From: Melanopsichium pennsylvanicum | Taxonomy: Eukaryota > Basidiomycota > Ustilaginomycetes > Ustilaginales | Length of the DNA stretch: 64,000 bases | Reading direction: 5' to 3' | NCBI GenBank assembly: GCA_900208305.1 | Contig: OAPG01000019.1 | Location: 1 to 64,000, forward strand | Part shown: piece by piece, positions 9,119 to 19,645 of the stretch | How the letters are laid out: the number at the start of each line of letters is the position of its first letter | How positions within the stretch are numbered: the first letter of the stretch is position 1 | Position numbers and translations under genes: made by a program | The notes under the pieces: model-generated | Databases searched by the model: none | Seen by the model: the letters and a program-made list of their open reading frames with translations, nothing else | Told to the model about the DNA's origin: nothing

Positions 9119-10107
9119 CGTACAGCACCAATCAGTAGAAAAGGCATGAAAGCATGTTACGTCTGCCGTCGAAGTGGTACATGAAGAAGCATCACGTCAT
9201 ACCTAGCTGTGCTGCTGATCAAACATGAAGCCGTGACGCTGAGGAAGTCGTTGCGGCAATTGTTCCGAACAATGGGTTGAGCTGATGCAAGATGGTGGGT
9301 GAAAGCAAAGTGAATGGACCCGCAGTGTGCTGTTTTCTCATGCACGAGACTACTTTTTGTGCAGCTTCAATTCTTTGTTTTGAAGGTTGTTAGATCGGGA
9401 CAAGGCTGTCTTGCATTTTATTCGCGTCACGACACGACTCGAAAGGGTGAACAAGATTTCGACTTAGAGTTTTGGCGGGTGGGCCGCTTCTGTGGCTTTT
9501 CGCTCATCATGTGTGCTGTACTGTCCTGTGTATACTGTGATAATACAGATGGCAACAAGCAATACATTCGACCTTGAAGGCTCTTCCTCAACATCACAAC
9601 ATTTGCTCGGCCTCCGAGCCTACATTTTGCCTTCACTCCTTTTCCAATCGCCAAGACAATTACTGACAGGTGACATTGGCTTTGATCAGGCGCCACATCA
9701 ATTCGGCTCACCCAACACTGTCTTTACCAAACATCACGATTCCTATACCCTCTTCAATCTCTATCCGAGATCTGTATCGGCTCGCCTCCGCCCAGCTTCG
9801 GAGCAATCCGATCGCGTTGACTGCTCAGCCTCTCTGACATTTCATCAAGCTCAAACAACTTGAATGCAGCACATTGTTCAACATCGCAGTGTGGCTGTGT
9901 CGAGACCTAATCACGATTGACACTGCTTTCAAACTGCTTCTGGTATCGAGTACGTGTGCACCCTCAGACGTAGCTGTATCCGAGCTATAGGAACCTCGTC
10001 TCATGCGATAGCATCCGTCAACAGTGCAGTGACAGCTCCGATCAATCCGTCATCTCCATCCCACATTTCATCTTGGCCATCATTTTGCTCCGGCCAGCTG
10101 AAACCTC
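9119..10107. other. Divergent promoter region between the TFIIB-like and RSC9-type genes
   Basis: 989 bp between two divergent ATGs. A plus-strand open frame with ATG near 9549 (about 104 codons) lies inside, but it has no recognisable domain and a composition like the surrounding non-coding DNA, so I do not call it a gene. No other elements were recognised. Confidence 0.55.
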
Positions 10108-13100
10108 ATGTCGTATCCACACCAGTCCTCGTCTGCGGGCGGAGCATACATGGCGCCCAACCCAGCTGTCATCCATAGTCAGAATACACCCCACGTCCCA
10201 TCACAATCACAAAATATGCCTGGCGTACCGATTCAACAACACTCGCAACGTCCGTATCCGCAATCCAATACCTTACTGCAGCACCAACACTCGTTCCAGC
10301 GTCCCATCGCATCCTTACCGTCTCGTCACATCCTTGCTCCCCAGATACCTTCAAATCGTCCCCAGTTCAACGCAGGCAGGCCTCAAATTGCATCATCAAT
10401 GCTCCAACAGCGCGGGAGCTCGACTACATTACCTCGTATGACTGGCGATCTGTCTTTCAGGCGCGTAAAGTTGGTCGGTGATGGCTATGAAGCACCCTAC
10501 CTTCTACCTGGTCCCAGCAATCGCATCCTCTTGTCACTCAAATCAGGCCTCTCCAATCAAATCGATTGGGCTCTCTCGCGTCTCGTTCTGCTGACCCACA
10601 ATCATCGTGATCAAGCTGCCCGCGACTTCACCCTTGATAGCGTCCCTGGCTTGGCCGACGCATTGCTCTCGTTCGTCCACAGACTTCATGCCGCTCTAAC
10701 AGCCCAACCTGCCACCGCATGGGCTGCATCCTACTTCGAGCAGTCTGCCCATGCTCCCGACGTTGGTATCGGCGCTCCCGGTGACGCTGGTCATCAGGGC
10801 ACTTCGTCTTCGCAGCTCGTCAGCAGCACCGCCCCCAGCACGGCCCTCATCAAACGCATTACCTCGAGTTTCGCTCCTGATGCCGCCTTCAATCCGTCCA
10901 TCGACATTTCCCATGCGGCTCTTGTGCGCAGAGCTCTCGAGGCAGCGCTCGCGCTTCGCAACTTGAGCACACACAGCTCCAACGCGCGCAACATGGCCTC
11001 CATCAAAGGCATCTTTGCCTTGATCCGTGACATTCTTCGCCTTCCCGTCACTGCAATCCAGACAAGCAGTCGTACGCCGAGCCAGGACCAAGTGGCACCA
11101 GATCATGAAAGTGGATGGCTTGAAATTGAAGGCATCACAGAGCTGCGTCTCTATGTTCTCGACATCCTCGATGCCCTGGCGTCCAAAGTCATTCTGACAC
11201 GACGAGCGGCAAGTACGGCTGCCATATCCACGGCCCTCTCTCTGATCGACGGACAAGACAGCGAAAAGGCGCCCAAGGAAGATGTTTCATCTCCGGGCGA
11301 TGACATTTTTGCATCACTGCTCTCCTTAGCATTGCACTCGAATGATCGTGCCTTCTTGCTCGGCTCGTTACGCTGCCTCAGCACCATGGCGGCACTTGAA
11401 CGCAACGAGGCTGCTTTTGTTGAAGTGACACTCCAAAACGGAGAGCAATCGCCTGGCCTTCTGCAGCGTTGCGTCGAGCTACTGCCGTTGACTCAAGACA
11501 CGGAGCTGCTGGAAGCCGTACTCGACTTGCTCTACCAAATCGTCTGCATAGGCAACAATGCCATCAAGATCGCCACCGTGCTCAACACCCAGAGACACCG
11601 ATCTCAAGTGTCACCATCCCAGCAATGCAGTAGCACTGGTTTCAGCTCAGCAAACGCCAATGGCGTTGCTGCTACTGCCAAGACTGCCGCTCTCATTCGC
11701 CTCCTTACACGCAATCTTCAACTTGGACGCATCATGTGGGAGCGTCTCATGCCGCTCAAAGTTCCCCAGGACTGGCTCAACAATGTACCCAACCGATTCA
11801 ACGAAGCAATGCGCAAGAGACGCGAGTTGCAGATCAGGATCGCAAACGAGACGCCTCAAGGACGTGCCAAGCGCAAGAAACTTACGTCTCGGGAGCGCAA
11901 GAGTCTCCTGGGTCTCAACGAGCCGGACCGCGGTATTGCATGGATGCGCATGGTATTCCAACGCGACCCTGACAGCGAGGTTACTCAGATGGAGTTCTGG
12001 ACGGCATACAAGGAAGAGTTCAGTCTGCAGACTGACGGCGTTCCTTTGCAACCCGCCGCCGAACTTATCCGTGCTGTTGGTCACGTCTTTCCTCAGGCTG
12101 CGGCTATGGTGGTGCCCAAGCAAGATGGTAACCCTCAGCGTTTCGTGATCAGGGGTATTAGCATCAAGGAGAGGGACATCGATCTGCTCGAGCCTTACCG
12201 CTGCCATTGGGCGACATGTCCCTCTGCCGAGACCGATTCGCTGAAAGCGCAGAGAACCCATGCCAAGTTACACGTACAGTTTGCTTCTGACGGTCGTTGC
12301 CAATGGAGGCGATGCAATTTCGATGCTAAAAGCTACTGCATGGCATCCACGGCGGAGCAAAAAGAGGTGCTCATGACTCACGTGCTGACGCATATCAAGT
12401 CTGACGGTACCACCACAATCCTTGCTAATTCGATAAAATGTCCCAAGATTGTGGTGGACGATGATCTTCGAGTCGTCTCTGGAGCCGAACACACTGGCGA
12501 GGCAGCCAATCTACTCACTGCCAAGACAACCGGTGGAGGTCGCGTGTTGCGCGGAAAGAGGGGCGCGGATGGAGTTGAGGTTGCCTTCAATATGGATACA
12601 AGAGCGAATGGGGCCGTAAATGGACGTGTCGCACCGTTCAACGCAATCTCCTCGCTTGGCACAGTCGACAACCCTGGGTCGTATGTCTTTGACGTCACGC
12701 GAACACCATCAACAGGTAATGATGAGAACCTTTCGCCTCAAGGGCCGGCGTTCACCTCAATCCTGATTCTGCGGATGCTCACAAGACGAGCAGCTTCGCT
12801 GTTGCAAAAGGCGGGATCGAAGCAAACCAAGCAGGCGGAGGATGAGGAAGATGCGGCAGCAATTCGAGGCCAAGGCGATGACAAGTTCGGCTTGCCTCTT
12901 CCTGCCAACTTTGGTTCATCTAATCGCGCTTTTAAGCACGCTGAGGTCATCGATGGAGATGCAGCTTCCATGGAAGCAAGCGGGCTTTCCCTCTGGGGAG
13001 GCGAAGAGGAAGACTACGAGACAACCGAGAAGTGGGCAGTGGACGCAGCGACTCGATTGCTCGATTCGGTGCAAGGAGTGGAAGAGGAACTGATGCATCA

Positions 13101-13218
13101 TTCGTCTCAGAACGACATCTTGTCATCGTACATCAACGATACTCTGATGGAGTTGCGTCGGCGTCCGAGTTCAGTCGAAGGGCCAGTAAACGTCCAAATG
13201 GATCCACAGCTTTTGTAA
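10108..13218 (+). CDS. rsc9: RSC9/ARID2-type chromatin-remodelling complex subunit
   Basis: A 1036-residue protein. A Gln/Pro/Ser-rich N-terminus (1-110) is followed by an armadillo-like helical region (about 120-560), then an RFX-like winged helix from about residue 610 (IAWMRMVFQRDPDSEVTQME...). Two C2H2-like zinc-binding segments follow at about 698-770 (CHWATC...H...H and CQWRRCNF...H...H), and the tail is disordered. This order matches fungal Rsc9 and animal ARID2, although I see no ARID domain at the N-terminus, as in yeast Rsc9. The protein should sit in the nucleus in an RSC/PBAF-type SWI/SNF complex that slides or ejects nucleosomes. It is uninterrupted and single-exon, convergent with ubc2 (133 bp apart). 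Confidence 0.8.
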   Translation: MSYPHQSSSAGGAYMAPNPAVIHSQNTPHVPSQSQNMPGVPIQQHSQRPYPQSNTLLQHQHSFQRPIASLPSRHILAPQIPSNRPQFNAGRPQIASSMLQQRGSSTTLPRMTGDLSFRRVKLVGDGYEAPYLLPGPSNRILLSLKSGLSNQIDWALSRLVLLTHNHRDQAARDFTLDSVPGLADALLSFVHRLHAALTAQPATAWAASYFEQSAHAPDVGIGAPGDAGHQGTSSSQLVSSTAPSTALIKRITSSFAPDAAFNPSIDISHAALVRRALEAALALRNLSTHSSNARNMASIKGIFALIRDILRLPVTAIQTSSRTPSQDQVAPDHESGWLEIEGITELRLYVLDILDALASKVILTRRAASTAAISTALSLIDGQDSEKAPKEDVSSPGDDIFASLLSLALHSNDRAFLLGSLRCLSTMAALERNEAAFVEVTLQNGEQSPGLLQRCVELLPLTQDTELLEAVLDLLYQIVCIGNNAIKIATVLNTQRHRSQVSPSQQCSSTGFSSANANGVAATAKTAALIRLLTRNLQLGRIMWERLMPLKVPQDWLNNVPNRFNEAMRKRRELQIRIANETPQGRAKRKKLTSRERKSLLGLNEPDRGIAWMRMVFQRDPDSEVTQMEFWTAYKEEFSLQTDGVPLQPAAELIRAVGHVFPQAAAMVVPKQDGNPQRFVIRGISIKERDIDLLEPYRCHWATCPSAETDSLKAQRTHAKLHVQFASDGRCQWRRCNFDAKSYCMASTAEQKEVLMTHVLTHIKSDGTTTILANSIKCPKIVVDDDLRVVSGAEHTGEAANLLTAKTTGGGRVLRGKRGADGVEVAFNMDTRANGAVNGRVAPFNAISSLGTVDNPGSYVFDVTRTPSTGNDENLSPQGPAFTSILILRMLTRRAASLLQKAGSKQTKQAEDEEDAAAIRGQGDDKFGLPLPANFGSSNRAFKHAEVIDGDAASMEASGLSLWGGEEEDYETTEKWAVDAATRLLDSVQGVEEELMHHSSQNDILSSYINDTLMELRRRPSSVEGPVNVQMDPQLL

Positions 13219-13350
13219 CGGGTCTCAACATCAAATTCAATCTAATATTCATCCTTTCAATCTAGCAAGCGCGCGGGTTGTGAACAGCAAATGCAATCAG
13301 TGTGCTACTCAAGCGTTATCGAACTGCAGAAGTACTAGTGCCGAGCTGCA

Positions 13351-15897
13351 TTACATAGACGCAATCGCTGTTGCACCCGCAGATGCATGATCGGTGGTTT
13401 CGTGGGCCGGTGAATTCGCCGCAGCTGCAGCTTCGGTGATGTTGTGCGTGAATCTTGAGTCTGAGCTGGCAATCGACGACAATGCATTTGCCGGGGGTGA
13501 CTTGGCCAAAGCTGCATCTCTCGTGCTGCTACCATTTGCCCCACTACCGCCGTTCGACGACGACGAAGATAGCTTGCCAATGTACCAGCTAGGAACCCAT
13601 CCCCGGGCATACCCATCTCGCTCTTGAACACAATACGACCAGTGATTGTACCTCTTAAACACGCGCAGCCGTTCTTCCCTCCTCAGGTCCAAATCGCCTT
13701 CGGCGCTCAGATAGTCCATGAGCATGATACCTGGCGTGCTCGTACTTGTGATGAGAGTGGGCGGGATTGCTGCTCGCTTGGCGTCCATCTTGGATCCCCC
13801 ACTGACGCCGGTGATGGTCGAGATCGTCGGTGTGCTAGGATTCGAGATCGTGCTCGGTCCGGATCGCACGTGAGACGAGACGCTTTCTGCGTCCACAATT
13901 TTGCCCAAAGGTCGGCTCGTCTCAAGGAGACATCCCGCCGGAACCCAACCTGAAACATGTTCGGCGCGGTAATTCGAGTAGATCATTCCGTCGTCTTCGC
14001 CCGAGCTAACTTCACCGGCGGGTACACTGTAAGCCACATCTCCGGCTCCATCGCCTTTTGCATCTCGTTGAACGATCCACCAGCCCTTTGCCTTGTTGAT
14101 GACAACGAATGTGTCACCAACATTGACATCGAACTCGTCATCGCGTTCCGGCACGTATGGGTAGATGGCGACAGCATACGTCTTTGTCACCTTGTTGTGC
14201 TCGGGCAAGTCTGCAGCAGGTCCTACTTCAACAGGACTCGAAGTGCTGGTCACTAACGCATCAGAAGGCGGTGTGCCAGCAACGATGCAGCGCCGATCGG
14301 CCCTTGGCGCAGAGCGCTTTTTTGTGGAGGAACCACCTTCACTCTCGCGCTCCTGCAACTTGGACGCCGCCTTGGCCTCGGCGATGGCGATGGGCGATTT
14401 GACATCTCGGATGTGCCTAAGCATGAAGACGGGACTCTGTTCGTTCTCCTTGAGCTTCTGAAAGAGGAGCAGCGGCTTCTCATCGTAGCTGAGACATCGT
14501 TCCGTCTTTCCGTAGCAGATGAAGAGGGCATATTTGCGCCAGTCATCATTGATCTTGTATTTCTTGAGAGCTGCTGGAAGGACCTTGTAGCAAGGGTCGT
14601 CGAGGGTCACACGGAAAGATTTGTAGGGATTGCTGTCGGATGAGCTGGAGTTGGCGGATGCGGATGCCGAAGAAGATGCGGATGCCGAAGAGAAGAGGCC
14701 TGTTGCTGCGACAGATTTTGCGTTGGATTCCGACGTTCTGGCTGCTGAGGTCTCTTTGCGGTCGCTGCGTTCTGTTGCTGGACTGACTGCCGAATTAAAC
14801 GTGGCGCTTCCACCGTTGCTGGTGCCGCTGCTAGCGAAAGTCGAGTTGACGCTCGTCGAAAGCGCACCCGCTGCGCCCAGCGAGCCGGCGCGAGGTCGAG
14901 ACGAACCAGCTGCGTCTGGTTGCGCGAATGCGTTTTGATGAGCAAGTCGACGTGTAGGACTGACCACGGAGGCAGATCCTGCGCTTGAAGGCTGCTGCTG
15001 CTGCTGCTGCTGTGGCAACTGCTGCGAGAAGCCGGGCTGGGATCCGAGCGAGGTAGGCGTAGCCATGGGTGTGGACTGCGTGGGCGAAAGACCAGTTGGG
15101 CCGGATGCGGCAGATGAGCTGGTAGGATACGAGTGGGCAGAGGTGGTTGGTGTCATGGGTGAGTTGCCTCCGATGCTATCCGATCTGCTTGAAGTGACGG
15201 TCGCTGGCTTGAATCCACTCACGGCGTGACCTGCAGGGTACGTGAAGCCAGAGCGAGAAGGTGAGACGAGGCCACCAAAGTTACGAGACGTCGGCGACTC
15301 GAGCGGCAAGCTGGAAGTAGCAGAGGAGGCGAAATCCGAGCTGGACGCATAGCCAGACATGGCGGATGCGCTGCTGTCGGAAGGGTTGTGGAAGTGAACC
15401 GAGTTGGATACCAGGGTGATAGGGGCATCGATTGAGTGGGCTTTAACACCAACGTGCCTTGCTACTGAGGCCATGTCGTGTTGGAAACGGGCTAGATAGT
15501 CTGCCAGTCGAAGAACCTGCGACTCTAGAAGACGAATGCGGTCGTCTCTCTGGCGCAAGGCATCTGCCATGTGGGCTGTTGTGAGTGCGTTGGATGCATT
15601 CTCTTGGGCCTCAACCGCTTTGGGGACCCAATCCCCATCCTGGACGGGGATGCCGAACCGTTGTTTCAGACGGTAGATGGCGGAGAGAAGAGCAAGACGC
15701 TGGCCGATGGTGACAACGCCGATGTCCTTGAGGGCTTCGTCATCGAGCAGAACCAGAACATCGCCGGTGATTCCGTTCGACTTAAAGTCCCGCGCATACT
15801 TGGGGAGGCCAACTGTGGAGAGCCAGTCGACAACCTGCTGTTCGGACCACTTGTTGACGTGCACCGTCGGAGAGGACTTTGGACTGTGAGAGGTCAT
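13351..15897 (-). CDS. ubc2: Ubc2-like MAP-kinase adaptor (SAM, RA, two SH3 domains)
   Basis: An 848-residue single-exon scaffold. A SAM domain occupies about 13-80 (WSEQQVVDWLSTVGL...). A long Ser/Thr/Gln-rich linker is followed by a Ras-association domain at about 424-500 (FRVTLDDPCYKVLP...). The first SH3 domain is at about 569-656 (YAVAIYPYVPERDDEF ... GWVPAGCL) and the second at about 720-774 (LMDYLSAEGDLDL ... GWVPSWYIGKL). SAM plus RA is the layout of yeast Ste50; the C-terminal SH3 pair is the basidiomycete form known from Ustilago maydis Ubc2, which links pheromone/filamentation signalling to the MAPKKK and is needed for pathogenic development. A short polyglutamine run is encoded by CTG repeats (14,992-15,012 on plus). 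No key segment is missing. Confidence 0.9.
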   Translation of the reverse strand: MTSHSPKSSPTVHVNKWSEQQVVDWLSTVGLPKYARDFKSNGITGDVLVLLDDEALKDIGVVTIGQRLALLSAIYRLKQRFGIPVQDGDWVPKAVEAQENASNALTTAHMADALRQRDDRIRLLESQVLRLADYLARFQHDMASVARHVGVKAHSIDAPITLVSNSVHFHNPSDSSASAMSGYASSSDFASSATSSLPLESPTSRNFGGLVSPSRSGFTYPAGHAVSGFKPATVTSSRSDSIGGNSPMTPTTSAHSYPTSSSAASGPTGLSPTQSTPMATPTSLGSQPGFSQQLPQQQQQQQPSSAGSASVVSPTRRLAHQNAFAQPDAAGSSRPRAGSLGAAGALSTSVNSTFASSGTSNGGSATFNSAVSPATERSDRKETSAARTSESNAKSVAATGLFSSASASSSASASANSSSSDSNPYKSFRVTLDDPCYKVLPAALKKYKINDDWRKYALFICYGKTERCLSYDEKPLLLFQKLKENEQSPVFMLRHIRDVKSPIAIAEAKAASKLQERESEGGSSTKKRSAPRADRRCIVAGTPPSDALVTSTSSPVEVGPAADLPEHNKVTKTYAVAIYPYVPERDDEFDVNVGDTFVVINKAKGWWIVQRDAKGDGAGDVAYSVPAGEVSSGEDDGMIYSNYRAEHVSGWVPAGCLLETSRPLGKIVDAESVSSHVRSGPSTISNPSTPTISTITGVSGGSKMDAKRAAIPPTLITSTSTPGIMLMDYLSAEGDLDLRREERLRVFKRYNHWSYCVQERDGYARGWVPSWYIGKLSSSSSNGGSGANGSSTRDAALAKSPPANALSSIASSDSRFTHNITEAAAAANSPAHETTDHASAGATAIASM
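14992..15012. repeat. CTG/CAG microsatellite in ubc2
   Basis: Seven CTG triplets on the plus strand, read as CAG on the coding strand, encode a glutamine run in the linker between the SAM and RA domains of Ubc2. Such runs commonly vary in length between strains. Confidence 0.8.
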
Positions 15898-17653
15898 TCT
15901 GGGGAGGGGGAACGCTTACTAAAGTGCAGACCTTGATCACACTGCTTTCTTTGGCGAAAGTACCGGGTTCCTGTGACAATGGCATTCAGGTTGAGAGTTC
16001 AAAGGCGCTACCTTCCATCTTGTAGCACGTCCGACACGGCTATGATTGACCAGACGGAGCGTCGGCAGTCCGAAGCGCGCTCCGAAGCCAGCGGGAAGTG
16101 TTGATTAGATGCTTTCGGAAAAGCCGACCAAGTTGATAAGTCGCTAAAGCCGATTGTATTTCAGCGCTGACTGACGGAGATGATGTAATTCTAGTTGGTA
16201 TCAAAGGTGAGCCGGCTATCCAGTGAACGCGCCAGTGTTGAATCAACAAAGTGGAGTGATGGTATGATAGCAGGATATGGCAGGTTCAAGGATTGTGATG
16301 CGATGAGTTGTGACAGGATGTGGTGTTTTTTCGATGTGATCAAGTAGACGACCGGAGCAAATTGATGCTACTGCACCCTTGATCTGTTACGCAACCGAGG
16401 GCTCCTGGTCGTTGTCGGGCCCAGTTGCAACTGTAGGGCGCCTTCTCGCGTTGCATTCCGTGCCAACTCAACTTGGACCGCCGAATCCATTTTTACTCAA
16501 TAATGGATGCAGAACTCTCACGTATCGCTTACTCAGGACGCGTCTCTCGAGTCCAAACCCATTCGCTTTGAAAAGTACGCCCAGGTCATCAATTGTTGCG
16601 AGCGTAGAAGGATATTTATTTGCTGTCAAACACGGCTGGCTGCCAAATCGTTCTCGAGCATGTAAAGAGTTTGAATCATTCTGTTCTGTTGTACGCATCA
16701 GAGCACACAATGCTCGAAGTTTTTGCGTTGATCGTTGATCATGGTCAGGAAGCTACTTCAACTGATCATCGTAGCAAGAGCTGATTGGAGAGCATTACGA
16801 ACAGCTCACAGGCATCCCTCCGTTGTTCTCAGCACTGGACGCAATTTGCAAAACATAGAACAAATCAACGTCGCAATCGTTCAGACTTCCGACAATCCCT
16901 GCTAGTGCGCAGCATCACAAACCCTTGCTGATGAGAAAGTGAAAAGGTCGTACATTACTGTACACTGACATCTCAAACTCGTCTGAGACTCATCTCAATC
17001 TGTGCTGAGTGCATGCACAAAAGAGGTTGGCAAGAAAAAAAAGCAATCATACTCTTGGTCTCTCAGGCATATCCTGGAAGTCACCTTCCTCGAGACCTTC
17101 GAGAGTGATTTTCTTCATCTGCTGCTTTCGATGGTACAACTGTGAAAGGGAGGAGGGCGTATATTCAATGTTGCAAGATTATGACAGGAGTCGAATTAGC
17201 ATTTCACGCTCAAAGGTTATTTGGCGTGCTACAATCTAGCGGTCACTCAAATTCGAATCCGAGAACATAAGAAGTGCCAACTCGAAACATGCCACCAATG
17301 ATACCACCTGGGGCTTCGCTGTAGGTACGCGGCAGATCAGTGAGCATATACAAGACCTATATATGGTGCTCGGACTGCATTCCTTACTATGTAAATCGAG
17401 GCTCAACTCAAATTATGGAATCAATTGCTCAGCTGAATCCTCAATCAATTGACTCAGGCACTCACAGCACAGACCACATAGCAGACAGAACGGCCCAATA
17501 CTAGCAAATGAACCGATGAATTAATGATGCGTGCGGCTAGTCATGAATGAATGCAAATTAGAATCTAGCAAAAGTCTGAAAAGGTGAATCCTAGGCGATG
17601 CAAATGTTTTAACAGAAAGCACGCTTCGCTCTCCCAACAATGGGTTGGCAACT
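15898..17653. other. Intergenic region, ubc2 promoter and downstream sequence
   Basis: About 1.75 kb without a recognisable gene. It contains the ubc2 promoter and the 3' region of the transporter gene. TACTGTACA occurs at about 16,957, and similar ACTGTAC strings recur in other intergenic regions of this window (about 20,340 and 42,505). I cannot assign them a role. Confidence 0.55.
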
Positions 17654-19645
17654 TTACAACCTCTTTTCAATCTCGGCGAGCTTGGAAGGGTGTTTTGGAC
17701 CAGTCTCCTGAGGGGGCTGCAGCTTCTTGTTAGCACCCTGACCATCGGCAAGGCTCTGGAAGTAGAGCTGTAGGTCAGCTTCGAGCATGTCATCAGGAGC
17801 CTCACCACCGGCAGCCTTTTCAGCCATGCTCGAGTGGAAGAGGACCTCGAGTTCAGCCATCTTCTGCTGGCGGTCGAGCTCAGCGTCGTAGTAACGGTGT
17901 CGCTTCAGCACGACACGTTCCCAAAGCGACAGATGACGGGGATGGACGGCCACACCGTGGTATTCGTGCTCGCGGCCTTTGACGACATACTCCCAATATC
18001 GCTCCTGCTCACGGAGATCAAGACCGGTGGTGTCGGGAATGAATACCATGGTCAAGATCCAACCAAGCAGACCGAACCACGACACCACCCAGAACTTGGT
18101 GTGGTTGTCAATGTAGTTGTAGAGGATTGCGGGTGCAAGGGCACCGAGCTTGCCGACAGCGGCGGAAACACCGTGCGAAGTGGCACGAATAGAGGCAGGG
18201 AAGACCTCGGCAGCGAGCAAAAAGCTGGTCGAGTTGGGACCGAACTGGTTGAAAAACGACGAGAGGAAGTAGATGGCTTGGAACGCCCTGATGCCCGAAC
18301 CCGGCTTGGTGAGGGTGTTGAACATGGCAGCACCGATGATGAATAGAACGAAGTCGGCGACAAATCCGTTGGCTTGCATCCACTTTCGTCCATACTGCTT
18401 GTGATCCATGAGAAGAGCGGCCATGTAGTAACCGGCGAGCGAGACGATGATGTTGTACAGGTTATAAGTCCAAATGGTCTCGAGGTTGCTGTTGCCACCA
18501 GTGATGATGTTGATGAAAATACCGGAGAAGATCTTATTGCCGTAAAAGAAGAAGTCGTTGGCAAACCAACCGCCAGCGGTTCCAACAAGACGGTGCCAGT
18601 AGTGGCTCAGAGAAAGCTTGAGCGACTTGACATCGTAACCGGAAGTGTTGAGGCGCTTTTTGGCGGCCTGAAGGGCGGCATCCTGGTACTTCATGCGGTA
18701 GAATCGAATGTAGGCAAGATACAGAGTGAAGACGGCGATGACTGCGAATTGAACACGGAAGGTCCACTGGGTTGAAGTCTCGGAGAAGGGAGCGCTGAGC
18801 GAGCCGTGGAAGATGAGGAGCAAGATGATCAAGATACCCTGGTTGGCGAGCTGACCCCAACCCTGCATAAGAAAAGAAAGAGCAACCTTCCTACCACGGT
18901 GCATTCGGTCTCCAGTCGAAGCAGCACGGCCGGTGCCGGAGCCTTCCATGGCACGAGTAGAAGTCATCGGGTACTCGCCTCCGACACCAATTCCATATAC
19001 AAAGACCGACCATGCGTAGCAGATGACCCAGCCGTTGAGCGATGTGCCCCACATTGCTGTCAACATGACGGAGCCGAGAGTCATGATGAGAGCATCCTGA
19101 ACCATACCGAAGCGGCGGCCAATCCAGTCACCCTCGACACCCACAAGGATCTGACCGACAATGATACCCACGATCTCGAGATAGTCGATAGCAGAGTCCC
19201 ACTTGTCGTTGCAGACACGATGAGTTTTCCAGCAGGCGGGCCAGACTGCCTTGAAGAGGGGCTTGAGGTTACCGACAGAGAAGAGGGTGAAGCCTTCGAC
19301 GAAGAGACCGAGACCGGTAATCACGTAGTTGTTGAAGTAGGCACGGGCGGGCGAAAGAGGGTCGCGCTTGAACATGCGGCCGATCTCACCGAGCTCTCGG
19401 CGAGCTTCTGCGTTGGACTGATTGTTGATCCATTTGGTCTTTTCCCAGAAGGGGAGGTCCGCCCAGTAGGTCTTTGTATCGGACGTGTACGAGTCGGCGG
19501 GGAAGAGTGTTTCGTCGAGGACACTGGACTGAGCAGCGCTGAGATCAGTGTGATGTTCTTGGGGAGGAGTCGAGTCGGAAGAGTGAGATATACCAGCGTG
19601 GGAGGATGATGAGACGGAAGCCATCTCGGTTCGAGGCTCAGACAT
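17654..19645 (-). CDS. MFS transporter, phosphate / glycerophosphodiester type
   Basis: A 663-residue major-facilitator protein with about 12 membrane helices. It has the MFS loop signature after helix 2 (GDWIGRRFG), the helix-4 block GIGVGGEYPMTSTRA that marks the phosphate:H+ symporter and Git1-like families, and long hydrophilic tails at both ends. The first in-frame ATG is at 19,645; the open frame extends to 19,702 without an ATG, so 19,645 is used. It probably imports inorganic phosphate, glycerophosphodiesters or a related organic anion at the plasma membrane; the exact substrate is uncertain. A TATA-like CATAAATA on the minus strand near 19,740 is a possible promoter element. Confidence 0.8.
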   Translation of the reverse strand: MSEPRTEMASVSSSSHAGISHSSDSTPPQEHHTDLSAAQSSVLDETLFPADSYTSDTKTYWADLPFWEKTKWINNQSNAEARRELGEIGRMFKRDPLSPARAYFNNYVITGLGLFVEGFTLFSVGNLKPLFKAVWPACWKTHRVCNDKWDSAIDYLEIVGIIVGQILVGVEGDWIGRRFGMVQDALIMTLGSVMLTAMWGTSLNGWVICYAWSVFVYGIGVGGEYPMTSTRAMEGSGTGRAASTGDRMHRGRKVALSFLMQGWGQLANQGILIILLLIFHGSLSAPFSETSTQWTFRVQFAVIAVFTLYLAYIRFYRMKYQDAALQAAKKRLNTSGYDVKSLKLSLSHYWHRLVGTAGGWFANDFFFYGNKIFSGIFINIITGGNSNLETIWTYNLYNIIVSLAGYYMAALLMDHKQYGRKWMQANGFVADFVLFIIGAAMFNTLTKPGSGIRAFQAIYFLSSFFNQFGPNSTSFLLAAEVFPASIRATSHGVSAAVGKLGALAPAILYNYIDNHTKFWVVSWFGLLGWILTMVFIPDTTGLDLREQERYWEYVVKGREHEYHGVAVHPRHLSLWERVVLKRHRYYDAELDRQQKMAELEVLFHSSMAEKAAGGEAPDDMLEADLQLYFQSLADGQGANKKLQPPQETGPKHPSKLAEIEKRL

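Noticed and set aside
9549..9863. 104-codon plus frame in the TFIIB/RSC9 divergent promoter
   Set aside because: No domain or conserved-looking segment; likely chance in promoter DNA.
17240..17270. TTCGAATCC string resembling a tRNA T-arm
   Set aside because: No matching acceptor, D or anticodon stems can be folded around it.
18806..19609. 267-codon plus-strand frame inside the MFS transporter
   Set aside because: Antisense shadow: no hydrophobic pattern or domain, while the transporter frame is full length.
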